DNA of 64,000 bases from Lycium barbarum (GCF_019175385.1 NC_083343.1:51048457-51112456), one strand, 5' to 3'; positions 20,231-32,031 are shown, numbered from the stretch's first letter. Made by a program: numbers and translations. The notes: generated from the letters alone by a model not told the origin.

Positions 20231-21869
20231 CCCCTCTCTCATTTAATTTCATTTAATTTTTCACTCTCCACTTTTCAAGAAGCCTCTAGAATTATCTCCA
20301 TTATTCATCCATAAGAAACCAAAGGAAAACCATGATCAACTATACCAAATCCACAAAATCAAGTGTAGAAAACCTATCAAAGTTCATCTAAGCCAAGAAA
20401 ACTCAAGGGAAGTGAGTTAGGGTTTCGGTGCAAGAAGAGAAGTTCCACTCAAGGGTTGTTCATACATCATCTAAGGTGAGTTTTATGATCATTCCATATT
20501 TTCTAAGGTATTGAAAGTTAAAAACACTTGGATTGTAGAAAGATAAAGAAAATGGGTCATAAATGTGGGAATAGTGACATTTTTCAGTAAAGATTTGGAT
20601 TGAGTCATGATTATCGGTATGTTGTGGTTGTAAGTATGTTGTGAATGAAATTTATACTATGGAATAAGTATTATATATGAGAAAACGCGATAGTGAACTA
20701 TAACCACAATTATGGAGAAATTGAAGAGGAATTGTGAAATGCGGATAATGTAGATGAATGATGATTATTGTCTATCGTATTGAGAATGTTGTTATGAATG
20801 TTTGGGAGTTGATATAGAATATGGGAAAATTTGTATAAACAAAGGAAATGTTGCGCAATTTTCTTTAGCCTTAGTAAGCACGTTTAAGTAATCGATTATC
20901 TAATGTTCATGTGACTTCTCTTAAAGGTAGAAACGTGGGCATTGAAGGAGATCAAGAAAGTGATAGATTAGTTAAATAGAAAAGGTATGTGAAGCTAGTC
21001 CTTTCTTTCTATGGCATGAATCCTATAGCATGACTTTTCCTTCCTCTTCATGAATTTCCTACATTCCAAAAAACTAAGAGTCTATGTTCATGAATAGCTA
21101 TATGAGATAAGCGATATGTTACGAACCCAATAATGATGATGATGATCTTGAGTCTAAGGATTCTAGAGTTCATGATATGATGTTCCTATCAAGTTAGTGA
21201 TGTCATTATTATATACACTCACCTTATCTACTATTTCCTTCAAGGTGAGGCAAAATGTTTATAAATGTTCCATAATGGAATCGGGGGTTCACGACCTTAT
21301 GTCACCCCAATAAAGTATAGCTATTTTGAGTTTCTGTGCATGCATTATGATGAGTACATGTTGATGATATTACACCGCACCTACATAGCCGGGCAGACAC
21401 CGCTAAGGCGGGCAGCACATACACCATGTCCAGATGGCATGGGCAGACACCACTAGTTGGCGGCATGAGATGATACCCCAGATGGGGGAGGCCTAGATGC
21501 TGGCTAATGATTATCACACCGTACCTATATGGATGGGCAGTTTATACATTTATGCATATATGATATGATGACGATTATGAAGTAAGTCAGCATGCATTAT
21601 TTCATTTTTAAGTGACAGCCAGATACAGTTGCTTCTTATTGATGCTTCCTTTATCTCATTGTTGTATTATTATTTCTTATGCCTCTCTGTTACACCTCGT
21701 AACTTTGGGTTTGCTGAGCGGTGAAGGGACTAACGTAAGTTAAGGTGGACATGATGTCCTTACAAGTAAGAAGGGATACTTAATAATTCTAATTAAGATT
21801 CCAAAGAAGTTAAAGGCAAAGGAGAAAAGCTCGTTAAATGAAACTTTCAAGCAGTTCTGCGAAAGGGGG

Positions 21870-22088
21870 TTCGACGATCGTTCTTTGTACCGTCGGACGA
21901 GTCGACGCTTCGTCAATCGTGCCGTAAAATTGAGCTGGAGCGAAGACCATTCGACAAACAGGTCGACGCTCCGCCGATCAGTTCGACGGACCGTTCTTCT
22001 CACTGTCGAATGAAAAGAAATGACAGATTGCTCACTGAAAATTTAACGACTCCATCGATCCGATCGACGCTCTGTCGATCGTACCGTA
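21870..22088. promoter_or_regulatory. Cluster of TCGACG-type palindromic words
   Basis: Words such as GTCGACG, TCGACGCT, TCGACGGACCG and CGATCGACG recur many times, ending about 30 bp before a TATA box (TATAAAAA, 22120-22127). The position equals that of the ATACGGCC cluster in element C, while the sequence is unrelated. Confidence 0.75.
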
Positions 22089-22119
22089 TATCTTGGTCGG
22101 GACTGATTTCATGATTTAA

Positions 22120-22127
22120 TATAAAAA
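22120..22127 (+). promoter_or_regulatory. TATA box of solo LTR
   Basis: TATAAAAA followed by CCCTCC, at the same place in the LTR as TATAAGGACCCC in element C. Confidence 0.65.
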
Positions 22128-23572
22128 CCCTCCATCATTTTTATTTCATTTCGTTTTCATTCTCCACACACCAAAGAAACGTCTAGAACCTTCTCCATCA
22201 TTCATCCACAGGAAATCAAAGGAAAACCATGGTCAACTACACCAAATCCATGAAATCAAGTGTATGAAACCCATTAAAAGTTCATCTAAGCCAAGAAAAC
22301 TCAAGAGAAGTGAGTTAGGGTTTTGGTGCAAGAAGAGAAGCTCCACTTGAGTATTGTTCATCCATCATCTAAGGTGATTTTTATGACCCTTTTATATGGT
22401 TTGAGTGGTTAAAATTTGAAACACTTGCATTGTGGAAAGACATAGAAATTGGGTCATGAATGTGTGAATAGTGTCATTGTTGAGTAGTGATTGGGATGAA
22501 TAATGAGTGTTGGTATGCTGTGATTGTGAATATGTTATAAGTGACATTTTGACCATGGAGTAAGTATTATATACGAGAAAACGCGATAATGAGTTATAAT
22601 CATAATTGTGGAGAAATCAAAGAGAAATGGTGAATTGTGATAAGATAAATGATGATTGTTGTTGCTATATTGTGAATGTTGTTATTAACGTTGGGAGTTG
22701 ATATAGAATGTGGGAAAAGTAGGATAAACAAAGGAAGTGCTGCCTAATTTTCCCTAGAAATAGTGAAATGTTCTTATAACCGAGTAACTAATGTTAATGT
22801 GATTCCTCTTCAAGGTAGAAACATGAGCACCAAAGGAAACCAAGCAAACGATAGATTAGTTAAACGCAAAAGGTATGTGAGGCTAGTCCTTTCCTTCTAT
22901 GGCATGAATCCTATAGCATGACTTTCTTTCTTCTCCATGAATCTCTTAAGTTCCGGAAAGATATGAGCCTATATTCCCAAATAGCTACACAAGGTAATGA
23001 GTTAAAGTATAGAAGTTCTAGATGTTCATGATATGATGTTCCTAAAGTGTCAATGATGTCATTTATTGCTTACACTCACCTCATATACTATTCCCTACAA
23101 GGTGAGGCAGGATGTTACTGAGTGCTCCATAAGGAAATCGGGGGATCACGACCGTACGTCACCCCGATAAAGCATAGTTTTACTGGAGTCTTTATGCATG
23201 CACTATGATGAGAATATTATGATGATGATATAACACCGCGCCTATTTGGCCGGGCAGTCACCGCTAAGGCAGGCAGCGCATAAACCATGGCCAGACGGCA
23301 TGGGCAGACACCACTAGTGGCCGGCATGAGATGATACCCCGAACGCGGGAGGCCTGGACGCAAGCTAATGATTATTACACCGATCCGATATGGACGGGCA
23401 GCTTATATATTTATGCATATGTGATATGATGATGATTATGAGTAAGCCAGCATATATCACTTCCTTTCTATTTGACAGTCAGATACAGATGTTCCTTATT
23501 GATGTTTCATTTATTTCATTGATGTGATATTATTGTTTATGCCTCTCATACTCAGTACAATGTTCGTACTGA

Positions 23573-23746
23573 CGTCCATTTTCTTTGGACGCTATGTTCA
23601 TGCTCACAGGTAGACAGGGAGGTGATCAAGATCCAGACTCGTAGGAGTTGTTAGCTATTTTGAGAGCCCTCTATTGTTCCGGAGGTACTTATGGTTATCC
23701 TTTTATGTACATGTCTGTTTTGGGCACGATGGGGTCCTGTCCCATT
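23573..23746 (+). promoter_or_regulatory. Hairpin module (H1, H2, H3) in the solo LTR
   Basis: H1 is CGTCC/GGACG (23573-23577, 23587-23591), followed by CAGGTA. H2 is CTCT-ATTGTTCC-GGAG around 23669-23685, with weaker pairing. H3 is GATGGG(GTCCTGT)CCCATT (23728-23746, one G-U). Confidence 0.65.
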
Positions 23747-24005
23747 CATATGTCTAGTACTCTAGTAGAGGCTCGTAGATACGCAGTGTGGGTGGTATGG
23801 TCTCACGAGGTTGCTACCATGTATATATATGTATATGTTATTTCAGATGACCAAAAGACATTTTGAGTATAATTTTGATAAAAGAAACGTTTAATGAGTA
23901 TGATAAGTAGTAGAATGAGGGGTGCTCGGTGGTTAGCCCCGGGTAACCGTCGCGGCCCCTGGTCGGGTCGTGACACTCTCATACTCAGTACAATGTTCGT
24001 ACTGA

Positions 24006-24180
24006 CGTCCGTTTTCTTTGGACGTTGTGTTCATGCCCACAGGTAGACAGGGAGGTGAGCTTGATCCAGACTCATAGGAGCCAGTAGCTGATTTGAGAGC
24101 ACTCCATTGTTTTGGAGGTGCTTTGATTATTCTTTTGTGTACATATGTATGTTTTGGGCATGACGGGGTCCTGTCCCGTC
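24006..24180 (+). promoter_or_regulatory. Hairpin module (H1, H2, H3) in element C 5' LTR
   Basis: H1 is CGTCC/GGACG at 24006-24024, then CAGGTA at 24040-24045, a candidate leader splice donor. H2 is around 24102-24118. H3 is GACGGG(GTCCTGT)CCCGTC at 24162-24180, a perfect 6-bp stem. The 3' LTR keeps H1 (31681-31699, one mismatch) but has lost H3. Confidence 0.68.
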
Positions 24181-24248
24181 CATATGTCTCGTACTCTAGT
24201 AGAGGTTCATAGATACGCAGTTGTGGGTTATATGGTCTCACGAGGTTA

Positions 24249-24251
24249 CTA

Positions 24252-24286
<35 letters not shown>
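24249..24286 (+). repeat. AT dinucleotide microsatellite
   Basis: About 38 bp of TA repeats in the 5' LTR of C. The 3' LTR has a shorter tract at 31821-31838. Confidence 0.93.
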
Positions 24287-24289
<3 letters not shown>

Positions 24290-24474
24290 TTGATATCCGA
24301 AAGGCTTATGTCTATAAAAGTATCTATGTTCTCAATTGAAAAATGATTTCCTTATGATTTGAGTATGAATTTGATAAAAAAACGTTTAATGAGTATGATG
24401 AGTAGTATAACGAGTGGTGCTCGGTGGTTAGCCCCGGGTACCCGTCATGGCCCCTAGTTGGGTCGTGACAAAAG

Positions 24475-24486
24475 TAGTATCAGAGT
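24475..24486 (+). other. Primer binding site, element C (two mismatches)
   Basis: TAGTATCAGAGT lies 4 bp after the LTR. It differs from TGGTATCAGAGC by a G to A and a C to T transition, so it probably decayed after insertion. Confidence 0.9.
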
Positions 24487-24531
24487 AGTTCAGTCCTAGG
24501 AAGTGTCTACGAGCCGTGTCTAGTAGAGTCT

Positions 24532-24566
24532 TGTTTGTGGTGTGTTGCGCGCCACACTAATAAACA
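24532..24566 (+). promoter_or_regulatory. Dimerisation-type stem-loop in element C leader
   Basis: The outer stem is TGTTTGT/ATAAACA (one G-U). The inner stem is GTGTG/CACAC (24540-24544, 24553-24557). The 8-nt loop TTGCGCGC (24545-24552) ends in the palindrome GCGCGC. The loop starts 59 nt after the primer site. GCGCGC is also the loop hexamer of the well-known HIV-1 dimer site. Confidence 0.7.
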
Positions 24567-24677
24567 GGAGGCTATGGGGCATTTAGGAAAAATGACCATC
24601 TTTCATCTTAAGAAATCGTGCGATAGAGCTGTGTTATAAGATTTTCTCCTCCCTAATAGTGTGCTATGATTTCAGAA

Positions 24678-25250
24678 ATGCCGCCAAAGGGAAAAGCTAC
24701 AGCTGCCCAGAAGGGCAAGACTATGATGAAAAGGCGAGTGGAAAGAGAGCCTCCGATGAATGTAGAAGAGGACGAATCACATAATGAGGCCCCATCTAAT
24801 ACTTCCTCCACCCCACCCAATGTAGAAGAACAAGGAGGAGCTTCAGCTCCAGTTCCTCCACCGGTTGCTTTGGGTCAACAAGTGGCTGAGGTCATTCATA
24901 TATTGACACAGTTGGTTGCCGCCCAAGCACAGCGGCAGAATGTGAGTTCGAGTGATCGGGCAGCTAGTACCAGAGCTCGTGATTTTATGAGTTTGAATCC
25001 TCCGGAGTTTTTTGGGTCAAAGCCGGATGAAGACCCGCAAGGTTTTATTGATGAGATGCTGAGAACATTGAGGATTATTCATGCCTCCCAAACTGAATCT
25101 GTGGAGTTGGCATCTTATAGACTCCGAGATGTGGCGGTATTGTGGTACAATAATTGGCTAGCATCAAGAAAAGAAAATGTGCCTCCTCCTGTGTGGCAGG
25201 AATTTGTAGATGCTTTCATCTGCCATTATTTGCCACTCGAGGTCCGCTGA
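24678..25250 (+). pseudogene. gag: Element C gag, N-terminal part
   Basis: It starts MPPKGKATAAQKGK at 24678; an earlier in-frame ATG at 24666 overlaps the predicted acceptor. A low-complexity Glu/Pro/Ala region of about 75 residues is followed by the gag core: FMSLNPPEFFGSKPDEDPQ, the SVELASYRLRDVAVLWYNNW motif and QEFVDAFICHYLPLEVR. It stops at TGA 25248-25250, where a CGA Arg codon is expected, and then continues in the same frame. Confidence 0.92.
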
Positions 25251-26862
25251 GCTAGAGCTGACAGGTTCTTAAATATTAAGCAAGGGAATATGAGTGCCCG
25301 GGAATATAGCCTTCAATTTAATTCCATGGCTAGATATGCCCCGACTATGGTGGCCGACATGGGAGATAGACTGCATCGCTTTGTGAGCGGCTTGGGGCCA
25401 CATTTGTTCAAGGATTGTTTGACGGCTTCATTGCAAGATGGGATGGATATTTCCAGAATACAAGCCCATGCCCAGAACTTAGAGGGCCGACAGCAACCAC
25501 AAAGGGGAGATCGTGATATTGATAGAAGGAAAAGCAAGAGGGCCAGATCTATGGCGGCAGGCAGTGATTATAGAGGGGGATCAAGGCAGACACATTCTAG
25601 ACACTCCGGCCAGTTGATGACTAGTGCACCTCCTCGATTTACGGGTAGGAGATTTGATCGCTCCTTTCGTTTAGGACAGGGTCAGAGTTCGAGGGCCTCA
25701 GATTCTCTGTTCAGGGAAGATTATAGTCAGATGAGACCCCCAGTACCACGGTCCAGCCAGTGCGGTAGACTACATTTTGGACAGTGTCGCCAAAGTTCAG
25801 ATGCTTGCTATGCCTGTGGCCAGGTTGAGCATATGATGCGAGATTGCCCATCGGTGAGTGGTAGAGTTGGGGTTCAGCCCACAGGATCAGTTGTTGGTTC
25901 ATCTTCAGTACGCCCGGTAGGGCAGACTCCCCAAATTCCAGCAGGTCGAGGTAGAGGCAGAGGGGGAGCATCTACTTCAGGTGCCACTCAGCCCCGTGAG
26001 TATGCTTTAGCCGGACGACAGGATCATAAGTCCTCCCCGGATGTGGTTACAGGTACATTATCCATATTTTCCCATGATGTGTATGCATTGATAGATTCGG
26101 GTTCTACCTTGTCTTATATTACTCCATATGTTGCTGGTTGTATTGGGGTGAAACCTAGGCCACTTAAACCCTTTGAGGGATCTACTCCGGTTGGTGATCC
26201 CGTGATAGCTAGACAAGTGTATAAAAATTGTGTAATTGTGATATGTGACCGCCAGACGAAAGCTGATTTAATTAAGCTTGAAATGTTAGATTTTGACGTG
26301 ATTATGGGAATGGATTGGTTGGCCTCATGCTATGCTAGTGTTGATTGCCGAATGAAAGTGGTTCGATTTCAATTTCCGGGAGAGCCCGTGCTTGAATGGA
26401 AGGGTAATACAACCTCTCCAAAAGGTAGGTTTATTTCCTACCTTAAAGCAAGAAAGATGATAGCTAAAGGCTATATTTATCATCTAGTCCAAGTTCATGA
26501 CACCGAAGCAAAGTCACCAACTTTCCAATCCGTTCCGGTAGTGAATGAATTTCCGGATGTATTTCCATATGAACTTCTAGGTCTTCCTCCAGAAAGAGAG
26601 ATTGACTTCGCCATTAATGTTATGCCGGACACCAAGCCTATTTCTATTCCTCCTTATCGAATGGCTCCGGCAGAATTGAAAGAGCTAAAGGCACAATTGA
26701 AAGATTTTCTTGAAAAGGGGTTTATTAGACCCAGTTCATCACCGTGGGGAGCACCAGCCTTGTTCATGAGAAATAAAGATGGTTCCCTACGAATGTGCAT
26801 CGATTATAGGCAGTTGAATAAGGTGACAATAAAGAACAAATATCCTCTCCTGAGGATTGATG
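25251..26862 (+). pseudogene. gag-pol: Element C gag C-terminus, zinc knuckle, protease and RT start
   Basis: It continues in phase after the TGA. The gag C-terminal core has [18 protein letters not shown]. The zinc knuckle CX2CX4HX4C is intact at 25806-25847 ([14 protein letters not shown]). The protease has D-S-G at 26094-26102 and [15 protein letters not shown] begins with [15 protein letters not shown] and [17 protein letters not shown]. The frame is lost at about 26862 by a missing T in the IDDLFDQL motif; the misread frame stops at 26906. Confidence 0.93.
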
Positions 26863-26863
26863 A

Positions 26864-28132
26864 TTGTTTGATCAGCTGCAGGGTGCCAAGTGGTTCTCTA
26901 AAATAGACTTGAGGTCGGGTTATCATCAAGTGAGGGTTAGAAAAGAAGATATTACCAAAACAACTATCAGAACGAGATACGACCACTATGAGTTCCGAGT
27001 GATGTCGTTTGGGTTGACTAAAGCTCCGGTAGTGTTCATGAATTTGATGAATAATGTATTCAAGCCACTCTTGGATTTATTCGTGATAGTACTCATTGAT
27101 GATATTCTGGTATACTCTCGCACAGAATCAGAACATGCCGATCATTTACGTATTGTTCTTGGAATTCTTCGAACTCGAGAATTATATGCAAAATTTTCAA
27201 AGTGCGAGTTTTGGCTGAATTCTGTGACATTTCTGGGCCATGTTATTTCAGATGATGGCATTCGAGTCGACACTCAGAAAATTGAAGCTGTGAAGACTTG
27301 GCCAAGGTCTATGACGCCTACAGAGGTCCGTAGTTTTCTGGGATTGGCAGGCCACTATAGAAGGTTCGTAGAGGGATTTTCCTCTATTTCAGCCCCATTG
27401 ACGAAGCTAACCCATAAGTCAGTTAAATTTCAGTGGAATGATGCTTGTGAACGCAGCTTCCAAGAGTTGAAGGACAGATTAACCTCAGCTCCGGTCTTAA
27501 CACTTCCAGAAGGGTCAGATGGTTATGTGGTGTACTCTGCGGCTTCTAGCGTTAGGTTAGGGTGTGTGTTAATGCAGCACAGCAAAGTCATTTCTTATGC
27601 TTCTAGACAGCTGCGGAAACATGAAAAGAATTACCCAACTCATGATCTTGAATTAGCTGCAGTTATTCATGCATTAAAGATGTGGAGATATTACTTGTAT
27701 GGTGTGCATGTTGATATCTATAAAGATTACAAGAGTCTTCAGTACCTTTTCAAACAGAAGGAGTTAAGTCTGTGGCAGAGGAGGTGGTTAGAGTTATTGA
27801 AAGATTACGATGTGAATATTTTATACCACCCCGGAAAAGAAAATGTGGTGGCTAATGCGCTTAGCCGCCGATCAATATGCAGTTTATGTGAAGTTCCTCC
27901 GGAAAAGAAAGAGGTGATTCATGAGCTCCATCAACTAGCTAATCTTGGAGTGCGTGTAATTGATTCAGGTAGTGAAGGGATTAGTATTAATGATCCCACA
28001 GTTTCGTCCCTGAATATGGAAGTAAAAGAGTGTCAGTACGAAGAGCCTCAATTGTGCCATTACGGAGACATATCTCATGAAAAAGAGAAGTCCCCATTTG
28101 AAACTTCCATGGCTGGAATTCTTCGATACTGA
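26864..28132 (+). pseudogene. pol: Element C RT palm, connection and RNase H
   Basis: 422 open codons. RT keeps [12 protein letters not shown] and LIDDILVYS, with both catalytic Asp at 27098-27103. FLGHVIS and [13 protein letters not shown] follow. In RNase H the usual Y-C-D-A-S motif reads YSAASS, so the first catalytic Asp has become Ala. It ends at TGA 28130-28132, again at an expected CGA Arg codon. Confidence 0.93.
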
Positions 28133-28330
28133 GGCAGTCTATGTGTGCCAAATATCGCAGAATTGCGCCGTCAAATTCTAGAAGAAGCCCATCATTCTCG
28201 GTACTCTATTCACCCAGGTGCAACAAAGATGTATCATGATCTCAAATTAATATATTGGTGGGATGGCATGAAGAGAGACAGCAGAATTTGTAGCTCAATG
28301 TCCAAATTGCCAACAAGTGAAAATCGAACA
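28133..28330 (+). pseudogene. pol: Element C integrase zinc domain
   Basis: It is in phase after the TGA. It carries the His pair of the HHCC zinc domain (HHSRYSIHPGATKMYHDL) and YWWDGMKRD. A 2-nt loss near 28277 shifts the frame before the CX2C pair, so the zinc site is split across frames. Confidence 0.88.
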
Positions 28331-28523
28331 TCAAAAGCCAGGAGGATTGTTGCAAGCAATGGAAATACCTACTTGGAAATGGGAAGTGATCAACATGGAT
28401 TTTGTTGTGGGGTTACCTCGTTCTCGAGGCAAGTATGATTCTATATGGGTGATTGTGGACAGATTAACAAAAGCAGCTCATTTTCTTCCAGTCAGAATCA
28501 TATATTCAGCAGAAGATTACGCG
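28317..28523 (+). pseudogene. pol: Element C integrase core, first part
   Basis: It begins after the frameshift with KIEHQKPGGLLQ and holds the first catalytic Asp in NMDFVVGLPRS (28398-28400) and the [16 protein letters not shown] strand. A missing base near 28523 in the DYARLYLKE motif shifts the frame again. Confidence 0.88.
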
Positions 28524-28948
28524 AGTTGTATCTCAAAGAGATTGTGCGACTTCATGGTATACCGATATCCATTATCACAGATAGAGGAGCACAGTTTACA
28601 GCCAAGTTCTGGAAATCCTTGCAAGAAGGCCTAGGTACCCAAGTGAAGCTTAGCATGGCATTTCATCCGCAGACTGATGGACAAGCCGAACGTACTATTC
28701 AGACCTTGGAGGATATGCTAAGAGAATGCGTTCTAGATTTTAGTGGTAGTTGGGATGATCACTTACCTCTAATCGAGTTTGCCTACAACAATAGCTACCA
28801 TTCTAGTATTCAAATGGCTCCGTATGAAGCTTTATATGGAAGGAAGTGTAGATCCCTAATTGGTTGGGTTGAAATAGGAGAGGTACAGCTGATAGGCCCT
28901 GAATTGATTCAGCAAGCGGTAGAAAAAGTCAAGGTGATCCGAGATTGA
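28524..28948 (+). pseudogene. pol: Element C integrase core, second part
   Basis: It has [13 protein letters not shown], the second Asp in IITDRGAQF (28580-28582) and Glu in QAERTIQ (28688-28690), 36 codons apart (D35E). It then runs through SSIQMAPYEALYGRKCR. It ends at TGA 28946-28948, at an expected Arg. Confidence 0.9.
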
Positions 28949-29470
28949 TTGTTGACAGCCCAAAGTCGCTAAAAATCTTATGCGGACAACCGCCGGCGAG
29001 ACTTGTAATTTCAGGTTGATGATTGGGTATTTTTGAAGGTGTCGCCAATGAAAGGGGTGATGAGATTTGGCAAGAAAGGTAAATTAAGTCCTCAATACAT
29101 TGGACCCTATAAAATTATCCGCAAGGTGGGTCATGTAGCCTATAAATTGGACTTGCCTTCAGAGCTTGAATCAGTCCATCCAGTCTTCCATGTTTCGATG
29201 CTCCGCAAGTGTGTTTGAGATCCTACGAGGATTGTTCCAATAGATGATGTTCAAGTGACAGAAAAGCTAGCATATGAAGAAGAGCCCATTGCCATATTAG
29301 ACAGGCAAGTACGGAGACTTCGAAACAAGGAAGTATCTTTAGTCAAAGTCTTGTGGCGAAACAACAAACGGGAAGAAATGACTTGGGAAGCAGAAGAGAG
29401 TATGAAGTTCAAGTACCCGCACTTATTCCGAACCCCAAGAGATATTCAAGATGAAACGCCAACAATATAA
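28949..29470 (+). pseudogene. pol: Element C integrase C-terminus and chromodomain
   Basis: The same frame continues with stops at about 28970, 29006 and 29216. Recognisable parts are KSYADNRRR, MKGVMRFGKKGKLSPQY, VHPVFHVSMLRKC and a complete-looking chromodomain at 29255-29410 (PIAILDRQVRRLRNKEV, VLWRNNKREEMTWEAEE). The reading frame ends at 29468-29470. Confidence 0.92.
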
Positions 29471-29657
29471 GGTATGTACGCTTTCTTTTCATGCTTTTGG
29501 TCGTGTGTGGCCAATTTATAGTTCTATTATGTTGTGGCCCTATGAGGCAATGTTATTACAGGTTGTTGTGACAGGATGGTAGTGCCATATTACAGGAGAA
29601 ACTCTGGCGAAATTTTCGTAGAATTCCCGAGTGTTTAAAATTCGAGGACAAATGTTC
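29471..29657 (+). other. Element C 3' untranslated stretch
   Basis: Non-coding sequence between the pol end and the polypurine tract; it contains TTCGAGGACAAATGTTCC, the motif that precedes the tract in these families. Confidence 0.75.
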
Positions 29658-29673
29658 CAAAAGGGGCGAAGAA
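29658..29673 (+). other. Polypurine tract, element C
   Basis: CAAAAGGGGCGAAGAA lies directly before the 3' LTR TGTTAAACC. It is purine-rich except for one internal C. Confidence 0.9.
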
Positions 29674-32026
29674 TGTTAAACCTTGGAAAATTTCCCGTTA
29701 ATGTATAGTGAATAGGCCAGCGAAGAGGACGACGTATACGATGTTTCGATAAGTAAGAAATAGCATTTGATGATCCTAATCGAGATTCAAAGACATTTGA
29801 CGTAAGGGAAGAACGTTGACAAGGAAAGTAAGGGATATGTTGCGTGTCGGGTAAGAATTATGGACGATGAGTTAACGATTGCTTAAAGATGTTTCAGAAA
29901 CGAGTGATAACATCCCTTAGATTGGTATTGAGGTGTTAAGCAAGTGTCAAGAAGGTTCCATAAGGATTGGAGATCAAACGAGTCGATGAGAACGAAATCG
30001 GAACAGTTAGGCATTATACGGCCCAACATACTGGTCGTATAAATTATACTGGCTGTATGTTAGGCCGTATATTTAGCCAAGAGGGGCATCATTAACTGGA
30101 CCAAACATACGGCCATACATACAGCCCGTATAAAATATACGGACCGTATGTTGGTCCGTATATCTCGGTCGGGACATATTTCAAGATTTAATATAAGGAC
30201 CCCTCTCTCATTTTATTTCATTTCATTTTTCACTCTCCACTCTTTAAGAAGCCCCTAGAATTCTCTCCATTATTCATCCACAAGAAACCAAGAGAAATCT
30301 ATGATCAAATACATCAAACCCAAAAAATCAAGTGTGGAAAACATATGAAAGTTCATCTAAGTTAAGAAATCCCAAAGGAAGTGAGCTAGGGTTTTTGTGC
30401 AAGAAGAGGATTCCCACTCAAGGCTTATTCATCCATTATCTAAGGTGATTTTTATGATCATTCTTGGTGGTTTAAGGTGTTGAAAGTTAAAAACACATGG
30501 ATTGTAGAATGATATAGAAAGTGGGTCATAAATAAGGGAATATTGACATTGTTGGGCGAAGGTTTGGATTGAATTATGAATATTGGTATGTTGTGGTTGT
30601 ATGTATGTTTTGAATGACATTTAGAAAATGGAATAAGTATTATATATGAGAAAACGCGATAGTGAACTATAACCACAATTATGGAGAAATTGAAGAGGAA
30701 TTGTGAAATGCGGATAATGTAGATGAATGATGATTGTTGTCTATTGTATTGTGAATGTTGTTATGAATGTTTGGGAGTTGATATAAAATATGTGAAAAAA
30801 TTTCTAAACAAAGGAAATGCTGCCCAATTTTCTTTAGCCTTAGTAAGCACGTTTAAGTAATCGATTAGCTAATGTTCATGCGACTTCTCTTGAAGGTAAA
30901 AACGTGGGCATTGAAGGAGATCAAGAAAGCGATAGATTGGTTAAACAGAAAAGGTATGTGAGGCTAGTCCTTTCTTTCTATGGCATGAATCCTATAGCAT
31001 GACTTTTCATTCCTCTTCATGAATTTCCTACATTCCTAAAACTAAGAGTCTATGTTCATGAATAGCTATATGAGATAAGCGATATGTTACAAACACAATA
31101 ATGATGATGATGAGATTGAGTCTAAGGATTCTAGAGTTCATGATATGATATTCCTATAAATTTAGTGATGTCATTATTATATACACTCACCTTATCTACT
31201 ATTTCTTTCAAGGTGAGGCAGAATGTTTATAAATGTTCCATAATCGAATCGAGGGTTCACGACCTTATGTCACCCCGATAAAGTATAACTATCTTGAGTT
31301 TCTATGCATGCATTATGATGAGTACATGTTGATGATATTACACCGCGCCTACATTGCCGGGCAGACACCGCTAAGGCGGGCAACGTATACACCATGTCCA
31401 GATGGCATGGGCAGACACCACTAGTGGGCGGCATGAGATGATACCCCAGACGGGAGAGGCCTGGACACAGGCTAATGATTATCATACCGTACCTATATGG
31501 ACAGGCAGTTTATACATTTATGCATATATGATATGATGACGATTATGAAGTAACTCAGCATGCATTATTTCTTTTATAAGTGACAGTCAGATACAGTTGC
31601 TTCTTATTGATGCTTCCTTTATCTCATTGACGTATTATTATTTCTTATGCCTCTCATACTCAGTACAATGTTCGTACTGACGTCCGTTTTCTTTCGACGC
31701 TGTGTTCATGCCCACAGGTAGATAGGGAGGTGAGCTTGATCTAGACTCGTAGGAGCTAGTAGCTGATTTGAGAGCACTCCATTGTTCCGGAGGTTCTTTG
31801 ATTATTCTTTTGTGCACATATGATATATATATATATATTATCATTTTGATAGCCGAAAGGCTTATGTCTATAAAAGTATCTATGTTCTCAAATGAAAAAT
31901 GATTTCCTTATGATTTGAGTATGAATTTGATAAAAGAACGTTGAATGAGTATGATGAGTAGTAGAACGAGTGGTGCTCGGTGGTTAGCCCCAGGTACCCG
32001 TCACGGCCCCTAGCCGGGTCGTGACA
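29674..32026 (+). repeat. Element C 3' LTR
   Basis: 2,353 bp, closely similar to the 5' LTR. It keeps the palindrome cluster (30016-30164), the TATA box (about 30190) and hairpin H1 (31681-31699, one mismatch). About 105 bp including H3 are missing near 31818. Confidence 0.95.
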
Positions 32027-32031
32027 CTACC
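32027..32031 (+). other. Target-site duplication CTACC (right) of element C
   Basis: It matches 19701-19705. Confidence 0.96.

Larger units (their letters stand above)
21688..23975 (+). mobile_element. Solo LTR inside element C 5' LTR
   Basis: 2,288 bp, TGTTACACC...GGGTCGTGACA, flanked by perfect CTCTC duplications (21683-21687 and 23976-23980). The 3' LTR of C reads through the empty site at about 31652. It is a relative of C's own LTR, but its upstream palindrome words are built on TCGACG instead of ATACGGCC. Confidence 0.97.
19706..24470 (+). repeat. Element C 5' LTR (interrupted by a solo LTR)
   Basis: It begins TGTTACACCTTGG and ends GGGTCGTGACA. A cluster of ATACGGCC-type palindromes (20047-20193) lies about 30 bp before a TATA box (TATAAGG, near 20223). 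The hairpin module is at 24006-24180. Confidence 0.94.
24043..24675 (+). other. Predicted leader intron of element C
   Basis: The donor CAG/GTAGAC is at 24042/24043. The acceptor, GATTTCAG ending at 24675, is 2 nt before the gag ATG, with branch motif CCTAATA around 24652-24658. It would remove the primer site and dimerisation loop from the mRNA. This is a prediction only. Confidence 0.45.
19706..32026 (+). mobile_element. Element C: Ty3/gypsy chromodomain LTR retrotransposon
   Basis: Complete ends: 5' LTR 19706-24470, primer site 24475-24486, gag-pol 24678-29470, polypurine tract 29658-29673, 3' LTR 29674-32026, and TSD CTACC on both sides. The LTRs (TGTTACACC/TGTTAAACC...GGGTCGTGACA) are about 2.47 kb (net of a nested solo LTR) and 2.35 kb; the 3' LTR has lost about 105 bp including hairpin H3. 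Protein order is gag-PR-RT-RH-IN-chromodomain. It split the antisense ORF of element A. Several stops and frameshifts make it defective. Confidence 0.96.
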
